DNA of 64,000 bases from Methylobacterium organophilum (GCF_022179465.1 NZ_BPQV01000016.1:1-64000); one strand, 5' to 3'. Positions 8,031 through 17,207 are shown, counted from the first letter of the stretch. Made by a program: numbers and translations. The notes: generated by a model from the sequence alone, not told the origin.

Positions 8031-9211
8031 CACGCGACGCGCTCCTCGACGGGCGCACCGCAGGCCTCGCGAAACGCCGCGCAGATCCGCGCGACATCCT
8101 CGACCGTCAGGAAGTCCGACAGGGGTAGGGAGAGGACATGCGCGCTGAGCGTGTCGGCCACCGGCAGCGCGTCCGACACGCAGCGCGTGCGGAAATACGG
8201 CTGTTGGCCGATATGGGGACTGAAATAGCTGCCCGTGCCGATGCCCATCCGGGTCATCTCGGCCTGGATCTCGGCCCGGCTCGCGGCCAGCCCGGGCGGT
8301 AACAGAAGCGGCATGAACTGATAGACCACCCGCTGTCCCCGCGTCTGCTGCGTGGCGATGTCGGGCAACTCCTTCAGGTAGGCGGCGAGCAGCTGTTCCC
8401 GGTGCTGCGCGCGCTCCTCGAAATCCTTGAGCCGCACGAGCGCGCCCAGAGCCGCGACCTCGGACATCTTGGCGTTCATCCCCGGCATCACCGCCGAGCG
8501 CCCGTTGTCGAAGCCGAAATTCGCCATGCGTCGCAGGGTGTCGATCGTGTCGGAATCCGCGCTGTAGATCAGGCCGCCCTCGCCGACGCCGAAGGGTTTC
8601 GTGCCGTGCATCGAGAACACGATCATGTGCGGCGAGCCGGTGCCGAAGGTCTGCCCCAGGGGATCGAGGGAGCCGAGGGAGGGCGCCGCGTCGACCACGA
8701 CGGACACGCCGTGCTCCCGGGCGAGCCGGTCGTAGCGCGACAGGTCGATGCAGGTCCCGAAGGTGGCGTAGGGCATCAGCGCGGCGACCCGGCCCCGATG
8801 CGCCTCGAGGGCCTCCTCCTCGGCGAGGCGGCAGGCGCACCAATCCGAAGGATCCACGTCGATCAGGAGGGGGGTCAGGCCGGCCCAGAGGACCGCATGC
8901 GCGGCCGCCGCGAAGGTGAAGGCCGGCATGACCACGTAGCGCGCGCCCGCGGAGGCGCGCTCGGCGGCCAGCATCAGGGCCAGCATCAGCCCGTTCGTCG
9001 CGTTGCAGACGGTGGTGCAGGCGCCGACGCCCCCGAAGAACCGATCGAGCATCGCGGCTTCGAGGCGCGTGTTGACGGGCCCGTAATTGCTCAACCAGCA
9101 GGACTTCTCGATCTCCCGCAGCTCTTCGACATACGCGCTCAAGCGCGGCGCGTCAGGCTTGGTCAAAGGCAAGAAATTGGCTGCGATCGTCTCAAGTGCT
9201 CGCGCTGTCAT
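8030..9211 (-). CDS. DegT/DnrJ/EryC1/StrS-family PLP aminotransferase
   Basis: Sugar-type aminotransferase of 393 residues, the family's usual length. It transfers an amino group onto a keto sugar nucleotide. The PLP-binding lysine is visible as K205 in SMHGTKPFGVGEGG, and the cofactor-pairing aspartate as D174 in VVVDAAPSLG. It heads a minus-strand unit with the flavoprotein (overlapping stop/start) and then rmlA. The ATG at 9211 is followed by a family-typical N-terminus ending in the SCWLSNYGP block. The exact substrate is unknown; a dTDP-ketosugar would fit the rmlA neighbour. Confidence 0.88.
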   Translation of the reverse strand: MTARALETIAANFLPLTKPDAPRLSAYVEELREIEKSCWLSNYGPVNTRLEAAMLDRFFGGVGACTTVCNATNGLMLALMLAAERASAGARYVVMPAFTFAAAAHAVLWAGLTPLLIDVDPSDWCACRLAEEEALEAHRGRVAALMPYATFGTCIDLSRYDRLAREHGVSVVVDAAPSLGSLDPLGQTFGTGSPHMIVFSMHGTKPFGVGEGGLIYSADSDTIDTLRRMANFGFDNGRSAVMPGMNAKMSEVAALGALVRLKDFEERAQHREQLLAAYLKELPDIATQQTRGQRVVYQFMPLLLPPGLAASRAEIQAEMTRMGIGTGSYFSPHIGQQPYFRTRCVSDALPVADTLSAHVLSLPLSDFLTVEDVARICAAFREACGAPVEERVA

Positions 9212-9339
9212 GGGGGAGCCCTCAGTAATGCTGCACTGCTCCGCGCTTCGAAATCAGCTCAGAGGATGCAAATGCCTGACGTGGGAAGCATGGCAGTCGT
9301 ATTTATGCCGTTCAACGCGCTTTAATATTTTATTAATGA

Positions 9340-9357
9340 CTAACCCGGAGGGGTTAG
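9340..9357. terminator. hairpin between beta-helix gene and aminotransferase operon
   Basis: Perfect 7-bp stem, CTAACCC / GGGTTAG, with a four-base loop. Read on the minus strand it is followed by an AT-rich run (TCATTAATAAAATATT), so it could end transcripts coming from the beta-helix gene. The AT-rich stretch just beyond could equally carry the promoter of the aminotransferase operon. Confidence 0.4.
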
Positions 9358-9511
9358 GGTTCTCCTGCCCATTTCGGTCTGGGCGCGAATGCCGCCCGCT
9401 TCAGACCTTGGCGCCTCTTCGAGGAGGGCCGCGCCGCGGCGGATCTACTTCCAAAGCGGCTGCACCGATTTTCCTTGAGGCGCCCGGGCCCTCGCAGGCC
9501 GGCGCCGCGAC

Positions 9512-10810
9512 TCAGCGGAACCTGCCCGATGTCTCCTGCCCGTGTTCGCGGATGAAGGCTTCGCCGCCGGTCCCGTTCGCCCAGGCGAAGGGGGAGGGGT
9601 TGGCGCCGATGATGTAGGTGTTGCGGTCCATGCGGATGTTGCGCTCGGAGAAGAGCGCGAGGTCGCCCGTATCCTGGACGAGGCCGCTGGCCCCCCCGGC
9701 GGAGAGATCGATCGTGTTGTCGTGGATGTGGATGTTCTGGAGCAGGTGCGTCCCGAACTTGCCCGACTGGCGGGCCTGCTGGATCAGGGCAATGCCGTTG
9801 CCCTTGGTCGCGCCATCCGACACCACCGTGTTGTCGGCGATGTCGATCACGCCCCCCTTCGTGCCCCCCGAGGCGGCGATGAGGATGCCGCCGCACCAGA
9901 GCCAGCCGGGGCAGGTGGGACCGGAATTGTTGCGGACCACGTTGTGCCGGATCGCGGCGGTCCAGGAGATCTCGTGGAAGATCCCGCCGCAGCAATTGTT
10001 CTCGACCAGGTTCCAGTCGGCCGTGTAGTTCGTGTTGTCGATGTCGGTCCAGATCCCGGGCCCGCCGTTGTCGTGGACCCAGTTGTGGCGGACCACGGCG
10101 CCGTTGCTCAGGGAGATCTTGCCGCCGCCTGCCTCGAAGGCCGGATCGAATTTCTTCTCGGCGTTGTTGAACGCGATCTCGTTGTTCTCGATCCGCGGCG
10201 CGCCCGCCGTCGGGGTGCCGTAACCCGCCTGCCCGTTGTGGTGGAGGAAGTTGCCGGAGACGACGGTGTCGGCCCCCGTCGAGACCCCGATTCCGGCATT
10301 GTGGTCGATCTCGTTGTCGAGGACGCGCCAGCCGAGCCCGTGGCCGGCGAAGACCGGTGCGTCCTGGCTGCCGGCGGTGTAGTTGCGGATGGCGAGATTG
10401 CGGATGACGACGTTGCGCGCGCTTCCGTCGAAGGCGCGGCGCACGCGGTTGCCGCCGTCGAGGATCGCGCCCTTCAGGCCGATGAAGGACTGGAGCGGGA
10501 GCGGGCTGACATGCTGGCCGCGATAGGTGCCGGGCTGGAGGCAGAGGGTGGCGCCGGCGCCCGCCATCTCCGCGATTCCCTGCAGCCCGTCGCCGGGCCG
10601 GACCTCGATGCCCTGGCAGGCGATCTCCTTGGGCCCGACCGGCCCGAGCAGCCCGGCGGTCTCCGGGGCGTTCGCCGCGGGCACCCCGCCGCGGCCCACC
10701 TCAAGCGACACGCGCCCCTGCGCCGGCCGGTTCGCGGTGGCGAGGACCAAGGCCCCAGCCGACAGGCCCAGGAGGCCGACGAGGACGAGGGCGGTCTGCC
10801 GGTCGGACAT
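9512..10810 (-). CDS. membrane-anchored right-handed parallel beta-helix protein
   Basis: Protein of 432 residues with an N-terminal hydrophobic anchor or uncleaved signal (about residues 8-26), then a periplasmic or surface domain of short asparagine-rich repeats (IRNLAIRN, NNEIAFNN, RHNWVHDN, ADNTVV). This is the pattern of pectate-lyase-type or polysaccharide-epimerase-like beta-helices. Shared blocks GIWTDIDN, GGIFHEIS, GNGIALIQQ and WLWCGG mark it as a paralogue of the larger protein at 17.2-19.3 kb. It has extra cysteines (NNCCGG, CPGWLWC) that the paralogue lacks. The gene follows the O-antigen ligase-like gene by 22 bases with a good ribosome site (GGAGG), so a role on the exported polysaccharide is likely. 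Catalysis is unproven. Confidence 0.75.
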   Translation of the reverse strand: MSDRQTALVLVGLLGLSAGALVLATANRPAQGRVSLEVGRGGVPAANAPETAGLLGPVGPKEIACQGIEVRPGDGLQGIAEMAGAGATLCLQPGTYRGQHVSPLPLQSFIGLKGAILDGGNRVRRAFDGSARNVVIRNLAIRNYTAGSQDAPVFAGHGLGWRVLDNEIDHNAGIGVSTGADTVVSGNFLHHNGQAGYGTPTAGAPRIENNEIAFNNAEKKFDPAFEAGGGKISLSNGAVVRHNWVHDNGGPGIWTDIDNTNYTADWNLVENNCCGGIFHEISWTAAIRHNVVRNNSGPTCPGWLWCGGILIAASGGTKGGVIDIADNTVVSDGATKGNGIALIQQARQSGKFGTHLLQNIHIHDNTIDLSAGGASGLVQDTGDLALFSERNIRMDRNTYIIGANPSPFAWANGTGGEAFIREHGQETSGRFR

Positions 10811-10832
10811 CGTGGGCCCTCCATGCCGGCCG

Positions 10833-12248
10833 CTACTTCGCGGCGCTCGCAGGGATCTCGTAGGGGTAGAAGGCCAAAGCCGGCGCGCGGGCCGGACGCC
10901 GGCGCGGCGCCCGGTAGACCATCGAGGCGGCGAGGCCGAAACCGAACAGGCTCCAGAACCAGATCCCGAGCATCGGACCCTCGATCGCCACGTCGAAGGA
11001 CGCGTCGATCACGATCGCGGCCTGGTAGGTGACGATCCAGAGCAGGACGTTCGATTGCTCGATGTCGCCCCGCCGCCGGGATTGGATCACGTCCCAGAGC
11101 AGCCGGGTGAACCAGGCCACCAGCAGGACGATCCAGAGGGCGAGCCCGGGTACGCCCGTGCGCGCCAGGAAGGTCATGTTCACGTTGTGCGGGCTGCGCA
11201 GCAGCGGCGTGTTCGAGCGGCCGTTGCTGATGCCGTCATCGACGGAGAGATTGATGCCCAGCCCCTTGCCCGTCCAGAAATACGGGCCGTGCAGGGTGTA
11301 GTCCTGGATCTTCTGCCACCATTGCAGCCGCCAGGCCTTCGTCTCGTCGAGATTGGCGGACTTGCTGTTGCCGACGATGCTGTTGACGTTGTCGCTGATC
11401 TGCTCGAGCCCGATCTCCCGCCGCGATCCGTCCGGGTTGGGCGGTCCGATCTGCTTGATGCCGAGGGCGGACATCGCGCCGAGCAGCACGACGCTGATGA
11501 GGAACACCTGCGCGACCCGTCGCATCTGGCCACCGAGAACGGCGGCGATGAGCGTCGGGATCAGGCAGGCCAGCATGCCGCCCCGGCTCGGCGTCAGCAG
11601 GGCGAGGCCGAACAGCAGGGCGCCCACCCAGGGCAGGCTGACCTTCCGCATGCCGAGGAGGACGAAGATGGTGGCCCCGGCCACGTGGACGGAGGCTTCC
11701 CCCGGCCGGACCTCGAAGGCGGGCGTCCCCGACCAGGGCCAGTTCGGCACGGTGTCCTTGGCGTATTTGGTCAGGAGGAAGAGCGGGCCGCCGATCAGGC
11801 CGTAGAACCAGGCGAACGTCGCGTAGCGGGCGATCAGGACGTCGATGCGCCGCGGATCTTCCAGAAGCAGCGCGACCACGAAGAACGCGAACAATCCGTA
11901 GAAGACGAGCACGGCGTCCCGGACCGTGTCGAGGCCGTAGGCGCCGACATAGGGAACCGCCCGGACGACGATCAGCACCATCAACCCGACCAGGATCTGG
12001 TTCTGCAGCGGCACGAAGCTCGCCAGCACGCAGCGCGTCTGGAACCAGGCGAAGATCCCGAGGAGCAGCAGGATCTCGCCGACGAACAGGGGCGGCAGGC
12101 CGAGATAGGCGAAGCCCTTGCCCAAGGTCGCGTAGCCGAAGAGCGCGAGGCAGAGCGCCAGGAGATAGAGGTCGTTGAAGCGCGCCCGCGGCGCGGTCGC
12201 CGCGCGGGCGGGACCGGTTCCGTAGGGCAGGCGCGCGAAATTCGTCAT
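10833..12248 (-). CDS. O-antigen ligase/polymerase-like membrane protein
   Basis: Polytopic inner-membrane protein of 471 residues with ten or more hydrophobic segments and a large periplasmic loop (about 270-360). This is the Wzy_C/WaaL arrangement for polymerising polysaccharide repeats or ligating them to lipid. Family-like features are LTPSRGGMLAC before the big loop and the loop block containing WTGKGLGIN and RSPHNVNMTFLARTGVPGL. The chosen start is the ATG at 12248; longer in-frame starts add a cationic stretch without homology-like content. It is cotranscribed with the beta-helix gene downstream. Polymerase and ligase cannot be told apart from sequence alone. Confidence 0.8.
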   Translation of the reverse strand: MTNFARLPYGTGPARAATAPRARFNDLYLLALCLALFGYATLGKGFAYLGLPPLFVGEILLLLGIFAWFQTRCVLASFVPLQNQILVGLMVLIVVRAVPYVGAYGLDTVRDAVLVFYGLFAFFVVALLLEDPRRIDVLIARYATFAWFYGLIGGPLFLLTKYAKDTVPNWPWSGTPAFEVRPGEASVHVAGATIFVLLGMRKVSLPWVGALLFGLALLTPSRGGMLACLIPTLIAAVLGGQMRRVAQVFLISVVLLGAMSALGIKQIGPPNPDGSRREIGLEQISDNVNSIVGNSKSANLDETKAWRLQWWQKIQDYTLHGPYFWTGKGLGINLSVDDGISNGRSNTPLLRSPHNVNMTFLARTGVPGLALWIVLLVAWFTRLLWDVIQSRRRGDIEQSNVLLWIVTYQAAIVIDASFDVAIEGPMLGIWFWSLFGFGLAASMVYRAPRRRPARAPALAFYPYEIPASAAK

Positions 12249-12334
12249 GGATCCGGCCAGGAAAACGCGGCGGGCGAGCAGGGTGGCGAGGATGGCATGG
12301 CGTGCGCGGCCCAAGGGCGGCGCATCGGTGTCAT

Positions 12335-12385
12335 CCCCCTATCCGAAAGGGGGAGGGCACGGCCTCTCCGGGCGAGGCCGTGCCC
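12335..12385. terminator. tandem hairpins between wecG remnant and Wzy-like gene
   Basis: Two adjacent inverted repeats: CCCCCT/AGGGGG (12335-12340 with 12348-12353) and an 11-bp perfect stem GGGCACGGCCT/AGGCCGTGCCC (12355-12365 with 12375-12385). They lie downstream of the minus-strand wecG remnant and upstream of the Wzy-like gene. No T-run follows, so termination strength is uncertain. Confidence 0.4.
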
Positions 12386-12421
12386 CTGGCGCGCTTCGCG
12401 CGCGCAGAGACGGAGGCGGGG

Positions 12422-13012
12422 TCAGGAGTGCTCCAGGCTGGAGCGGCCGCCCTGGCGGATCAGCTGGCCGGCGGCGAGGCCCAGGAAGCGCGGGACGATC
12501 GAGGCGTAGCGGCGCCCCAGCCGCCGCGGCTCGGTCCCGAGCCGGAAGGCCCATTCGAGCCCGCTCCGCTGCATCCAGAGCGGGGCCTGGCGCTTGGTGC
12601 CCGCCAGGAAGTCGAAGGCGGCGCCGACGCCGATCATCACGGGGGCCTCGATCCGGTCTCGGTGGGCGCTCATCCAGCGCTCCTGCTTGGGTGTGCTGAG
12701 TCCCACCCAGACGATGTCGGGCTTGGCCTCGTTGATGGCGCTGACAACCGACTCGTCCTCTTCCTCCGTCAGAGGGCGGAAAGGCGGACAGAAGGTGCCG
12801 GCCACGGCGAGGCCGGGATGGGCCGCGGACAGGGTCTGCGCGAGCTTGTCGGCCAAGCCCGGGCCGCCGCCGTAATAGTAGTGGCGGTAGCCGCGCGACG
12901 GCGAGAGCCGCGTGATCTCGCGCATCAGATCCGGGCCGTAGACGCGCCGGACGCCGGGCCGGCCGAGCCGGCGGGCCATCCAGACGAGGGGCATCCCGTC
13001 CGGCGTCACCAT
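12422..13012 (-). pseudogene. WecG/TagA/CpsF glycosyltransferase, N-terminally truncated
   Basis: C-terminal two-thirds (196 codons from the ATG at 13012) of a WecG/TagA/CpsF glycosyltransferase, which adds an N-acetylhexosaminuronic or related sugar to a lipid-linked acceptor. Homology starts at the TPDGMPLVW block, which holds the catalytic aspartate known from TagA. It continues through YYYGGGPG, PPFRPL and the VWVGLSTPKQERWM signature and ends normally. The first 60-70 residues of the family, including the substrate-binding T-x-N region, are missing. Upstream of about 13012 the DNA instead encodes, on the other strand, the tail of an acyltransferase. An in-frame ATG exists, so a short protein may be made, but it is probably inactive. 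Confidence 0.75.
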
Positions 13013-13435
13013 GCCGTCCACAATCTCTATGTCGCGCTGGGCTCCGCTTTCGTCATCGCCGCCTCCTTCGCCGGGGGCGCGATCCGGCACGTGCTCGCGC
13101 ACAACGTGTTTCAGTTCCTGGGGCGCATCTCCTTCGGACTGTACCTGACGCATGTGCCGTTCATTTTTCTCTACGCCATCTTTTTGAACGACATCGCGCC
13201 GCTCTGGACGAACCTGATCGTCCTGCCGCCGATCTGCCTCTATGCCGGCTGGCTCTACCAGCGCGTCGTGATCGACCGGTGCGTCGACCTCGGGAGAAGG
13301 CTCGCCCAGGCCCTCCGCCACGCCGCCGCCGATACGCCGCAGCCGTCGCGGATCGCCCTCACCAAGGGGGCCTTCCCGGTCGAGGCGGGCGGCCAGGCCC
13401 TTCCGGCCCCCAGCGTGATGATGCCCGACCGGTGA
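13010..13435 (+). pseudogene. acyltransferase-3 family O-acyltransferase, C-terminal fragment
   Basis: About 141 codons of the C-terminal end of an integral-membrane acyltransferase of the OafA/NodX type. NLYVALGSAFVIAASFAGG and FQFLGRISFGLYLTHVPF are typical of the last helices of acyltransferase-3 proteins, which normally have about 350 residues. Everything upstream is missing: at 13010-13025 the sequence switches to the truncated wecG gene on the opposite strand. The reading frame stays open through the antisense of wecG, but that part has no acyltransferase character. The fragment is a remnant of a polysaccharide-acylating gene. Confidence 0.75.
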
Positions 13436-13522
13436 GGTCCGGTTCGGCAACGAGCGGCGCCAAGCCTTTGTCGTGACGCGCGCGCTCACGCCGAACCGGT
13501 GTCCACGCCGGCGGAGAGCGCT

Positions 13523-14977
13523 TTAGTTCTCACGCCAGGCTTTCGCGATCTGGTCGGTGAGGGGCTTGGTCAGGAAGGACAGAACCGTCCGCTCCGCCGT
13601 TTCGATGAAGGTCTCGACCGGCATTCCGGGCCGCAGGCTCACGCGGCCGAGGCGCTGGCGCTCTCCCTCGGGAATGGCGATCCGGGCCGTGTAGAAGCTC
13701 AGGCCGGTCTTCGCGTCCCGCGTCACGTCGGGGGAGAGCCGGTCGACCATGCCGTCGATCTCCGGCGTCGTGCGCTGGTTGAAGGCCGAGAAGCGCAGCA
13801 CGGTGCGCTGTCCGACATGGACGTGGTCGATGTCCTCGGGCTTCACCTTGACCTCGACGGCGAGGTCGTCCGCCTGCGGGACGATCAGCATCACGGGCTC
13901 GCTCGGGGTGACGAGGCCGCCGATCGTGTGCACGGTCATCTGATGGACCGTGCCGTCCTGGGGCGCGCGCAGATCGATGTGCCGCAGCGAATCCTCGGCG
14001 ACCACGCGTTTCTCGACGCTCTCGGAGATCTTGGCCCGGATCTCGGAGAGCTCCTTGGTGACTTCGGAGCGCATGTCCTGATCGACCTGGAGGATCTGCA
14101 GCTCCGTCTCGCTGATCTTGCCCTTGGCCTGGGCGGTGGAGGCCAGGAGCTGGCCCCGCTCGCCTTCGAGCCGGGTCGCCTCGCGTTCGAGCGCCGTCAC
14201 GCGGGAGACGGGGATCAGGTTCTTCTGGCGCAGCTCGCGCAGGCCCTGAAGCTCGTTCTGGATCAGGGTCATCTCGTGCTCCTTCGAGACGGTCTGATTC
14301 TCGAGGCCGCCGATCTCCTGGCGAAGCTGGGCGATCCGCTCGCTGAGCTGCGCCTTCTGACCGTTGCGGGTGGCGCGGCGGATCTCGAAGAAGGCGGTCT
14401 CGCCGGCGATGAGGTCGGCGACGGTCCTGTCCGTCTTCGCCCGCTCCAAAAATTCGGGCGGGAAGGACAGATGGTCGGCGCCCCGCTGCTCCGCCTCGTC
14501 CCGCGCCCGGCGGGCCGTCATCTCGTCGAGGGATTTGACGATGATGTCGAGATTGGCCCGGATCTGGGTGTCGTCGAGGCGAACCAGGACCTGCCCGGTG
14601 GTGACGCGGTCGCCCTCGCGGACATTGAGCGATCCCACCACGCCGCCGACCGGATGCTGGACCTTCTTGACCTCCGATTCGACGACGAGCTGCCCCGGCG
14701 CGATCACGGCACCGGAAAGGGAGGTGAAGCAGGCCCAGCCGCCGATGCCGAAGACCAGCACGCCGGCCAGCACCATCGCCGCCCGGATCTGGCGCATGAG
14801 CGAGAGATAGGCCGGGCTCCCATCGACGACGGGCGGCGTGAGCACGCTCATGGTGAGGGCGTGGGCGCGGGTCGCCGTCGGCCCGAGACGGGGGCCGAGG
14901 GCCGTGCGCAGGCGCGCGAGATCGGTGCGCAGGCGCGAATCCAGCGTGCGCACGAGCAGGGGAACAGCCAGGGTCAT
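13523..14977 (-). CDS. HlyD-family type I secretion membrane-fusion protein
   Basis: Periplasmic adaptor of a type I secretion system (HlyD/PrtE/PrsE family), linking the ABC protein to an outer-membrane TolC-like channel. It is 484 residues long, with a single membrane helix (AAMVLAGVLVFGIGGWACF), a lipoyl-like half (VREGDRVTTGQVLVRLDDTQ), a long coiled-coil (about 160-370) and a closing barrel domain (HIDLRAPQDGTVHQM). Its ATG overlaps the TGA of the ABC gene (ATGA). An in-frame ATG at 14851 would give a more standard N-terminus 42 residues shorter. No TolC gene is nearby. Confidence 0.9.
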   Translation of the reverse strand: MTLAVPLLVRTLDSRLRTDLARLRTALGPRLGPTATRAHALTMSVLTPPVVDGSPAYLSLMRQIRAAMVLAGVLVFGIGGWACFTSLSGAVIAPGQLVVESEVKKVQHPVGGVVGSLNVREGDRVTTGQVLVRLDDTQIRANLDIIVKSLDEMTARRARDEAEQRGADHLSFPPEFLERAKTDRTVADLIAGETAFFEIRRATRNGQKAQLSERIAQLRQEIGGLENQTVSKEHEMTLIQNELQGLRELRQKNLIPVSRVTALEREATRLEGERGQLLASTAQAKGKISETELQILQVDQDMRSEVTKELSEIRAKISESVEKRVVAEDSLRHIDLRAPQDGTVHQMTVHTIGGLVTPSEPVMLIVPQADDLAVEVKVKPEDIDHVHVGQRTVLRFSAFNQRTTPEIDGMVDRLSPDVTRDAKTGLSFYTARIAIPEGERQRLGRVSLRPGMPVETFIETAERTVLSFLTKPLTDQIAKAWREN

Positions 14978-16818
14978 GCGCTCACCTGCCGGTTGGCCGA
15001 GGCGCCGAAGGCCGGCCTCTGCACGCTGTTGAGGAAGCTGGCCTGCGCGGCGGCAGGCGTGGAGGGGGGCGCTGCGGAGGAGACCGGCACCGCCGTCGGG
15101 CGCAGCAGGCGCCGGAGAACCTCGTCCTTCGGGCCGAACTCGGCCACGCGCCCATCGGCGAGGGCGAGGATCCGATCGACCGTCGCCAGGACGTTGGGGC
15201 GATGGGCGACGACGATCGAGATGCCGCCCCGCGCCCTGACGCCGTGCAGGGCCGCCGCGAGGGCGCTCTCCCCGGCCACGTCGAGATTGGCGTTGGGTTC
15301 GTCCAGCACGACGAGGAACGGGTTTCGATAGAGGGCCCGGGCGAGGCCGACGCGCTGGCGCTGCCCCGCCGACAGCAGGGTGCCGCGCTCGCCGATCGGG
15401 CAATCGTAGCCGCCCGGCATCTGCACGATCGCCTCGTGGAAGCCCGCCGCCTGCGCCGCCTCGATCACCGCGCCGGGAGAGGCCTCGGGATCGAATCGGG
15501 CGATGTTCTCGGCGATGGTGCCCTCGAAGAGTTCGACCTCCTGGGGCAGGTAGCCGATATGGCGCCCGAGCGCCGAGCTCGACCATTGGTCGAGGGAGGC
15601 GCCGTCGAGACGGACCGTTCCCCGGAGGGGCGTCCAGACGCCGACGATGGCCCGCACCAGGGACGACTTGCCCGAGGCGCTCGGGCCGACGATGCCGAGC
15701 GACGTGCCCGCTTCCAGCTCCAGGCTCACATCCTGGAGAATCAGGCGCTGGATCTGAGGGGGCGCCACGCTGATGGCGCGCAGGCTCACGCTCCGGCTCG
15801 GGGCCGGCAGCTCATGGGGTTCCGGCACGGCGGGAAGCGTGGACAGGAGCAGGTCGAGGCGGTGCCAGCTCTGCCGCGCGGCCACGAAGCCGCGCCAGTT
15901 GGCGATGGCGAGCTCGGCCGGCGCGAGGGCCCGCGAGACCAGGATGGAGCTGGCGATGATGATGCCTGACGACGCCTGGCCGCCGATGACGAGATAGGCG
16001 CCCAGCGCCAGGACGCCGGACTGGAGCGCCAGCCGGAACACCTTCGACACGGCGCCGAGGCCGCCGCCGATATCGGCGACGCGCTGCTGGGCTTCCAGGT
16101 AGCCCCGGCTCGCCTGCAGCCAGCGCTGCGCGAAGATCTCCCGCATGCCCATCGCGGCAAGCACTTCGGCGTTGCGCTGGCCGGCCTCGGCGAGGCCGCT
16201 GCGGCTCGCCGCATAGCCCGTCGCCGTCTGGGCCGGGCTGCGCGTCAGACGATCGGTCACCACGGTCAGCGTCACCAGGACACCGCCGCCGAGAAGGGCC
16301 GCAAGGCCGATCAGCGGATGGAACAGGAAGCAGATCAGCAGGTAGAGCGGCATCCAGGGCAGGTCGAACAAGGCGCCCGGGGCGGGGCCGCTCAGGAAGC
16401 TGCGAAGGGTGTCGAGGTCCCGCAGGGGCAGGAGCCCATCCCCCGGCATCCGTCCGACGAGGGGGGCGCGGATGACGGTGTCGAACACGCGGCCGCCGAG
16501 CGATTCGTCGAGCATCGCGCCGATTCGGACCAGGGCGCGTGCGCGCAGCACCTCCAACCCTCCCTGAAAGGCGTAGAGCGTCAGGGCCAGGAGGCACAAC
16601 CCGACCAGGGTCGGGATGCTGCGGCTCGGAATCACCCGGTCGTAGACTTCGAGCATGAAGAACGAGCCGGTCAGGTAGAGAACGTTGACGAGGCCGCTCA
16701 TCAGGCCGAGCCCGATCAGGGCGCGCCGTGAGGCGAGGAGCGCGGAGGTGATCTCCGAATTCCGGCTTCCGGCATGTGCGGCGATCGGCTGCCGAGACCG
16801 TGCAGGCTGTGGTTTCAT
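14974..16818 (-). CDS. type I secretion ABC transporter (PrtD/PrsD-like)
   Basis: Inner-membrane ABC protein of 614 residues that powers one-step export of unfolded proteins, like PrtD and PrsD. The membrane domain spans about residues 25-300. The ATPase has Walker A GPSASGKSS, a signature variant LSAGQRQR and Walker B FLVVLDEPN, all typical of the PrtD group. It has no N-terminal peptidase or C39-like domain, so the substrate should carry an uncleaved C-terminal signal. The start is the ATG at 16818; a GTG at 16827 with a closer AGAGAGGG ribosome site is an alternative. It forms a two-gene unit with the HlyD gene, just downstream of the beta-helix gene that is its likely substrate. Confidence 0.9.
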   Translation of the reverse strand: MKPQPARSRQPIAAHAGSRNSEITSALLASRRALIGLGLMSGLVNVLYLTGSFFMLEVYDRVIPSRSIPTLVGLCLLALTLYAFQGGLEVLRARALVRIGAMLDESLGGRVFDTVIRAPLVGRMPGDGLLPLRDLDTLRSFLSGPAPGALFDLPWMPLYLLICFLFHPLIGLAALLGGGVLVTLTVVTDRLTRSPAQTATGYAASRSGLAEAGQRNAEVLAAMGMREIFAQRWLQASRGYLEAQQRVADIGGGLGAVSKVFRLALQSGVLALGAYLVIGGQASSGIIIASSILVSRALAPAELAIANWRGFVAARQSWHRLDLLLSTLPAVPEPHELPAPSRSVSLRAISVAPPQIQRLILQDVSLELEAGTSLGIVGPSASGKSSLVRAIVGVWTPLRGTVRLDGASLDQWSSSALGRHIGYLPQEVELFEGTIAENIARFDPEASPGAVIEAAQAAGFHEAIVQMPGGYDCPIGERGTLLSAGQRQRVGLARALYRNPFLVVLDEPNANLDVAGESALAAALHGVRARGGISIVVAHRPNVLATVDRILALADGRVAEFGPKDEVLRRLLRPTAVPVSSAAPPSTPAAAQASFLNSVQRPAFGASANRQVSA

Positions 16819-17090
16819 GGACACCACGCCACCCTCTCTTGGATTGATTAGACAGGATTTTTCGAGGATCGGGCGCGACTCGACGCATCACGCCCGATCG
16901 GGGCAGCACCGGAGAGCGTTTGCTCACCCGGCATACGCGACTTGGTGGGACGCGACTCGTGGGAGAGGGCGACGCCGGTTCCGCGCGAACGGGCCGGGTC
17001 GCCGGGAACGCCGTCACGAAGGCCCGATGCGCCGTCGCCGCCGGTGACGGAGCGCCCGTAAAGGGCGCCAGGGCGCGCAGGTCGGGAGGG

Positions 17091-17122
17091 GGGCACCCGT
17101 TCCCTTCTCGGAACGGGTGCCC
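17091..17122. terminator. 13-bp perfect hairpin
   Basis: Inverted repeat GGGCACCCGTTCC / GGAACGGGTGCCC with a six-base loop, with no mismatch. It lies downstream of the minus-strand beta-helix gene, after a first hairpin at 17208-17233. It probably separates that transcript from the type I secretion operon. There is no U-tract, so a Rho-assisted or RNA-stabilising role is possible. Confidence 0.5.
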
Positions 17123-17207
17123 TTCAACGCCGAGGGACTGTCAGACGCTGCGGCTGGCTGTCGGCGGCGGAAACACGCTGCCCCGACGCGCGCACCGAAA
17201 CGCGAGG

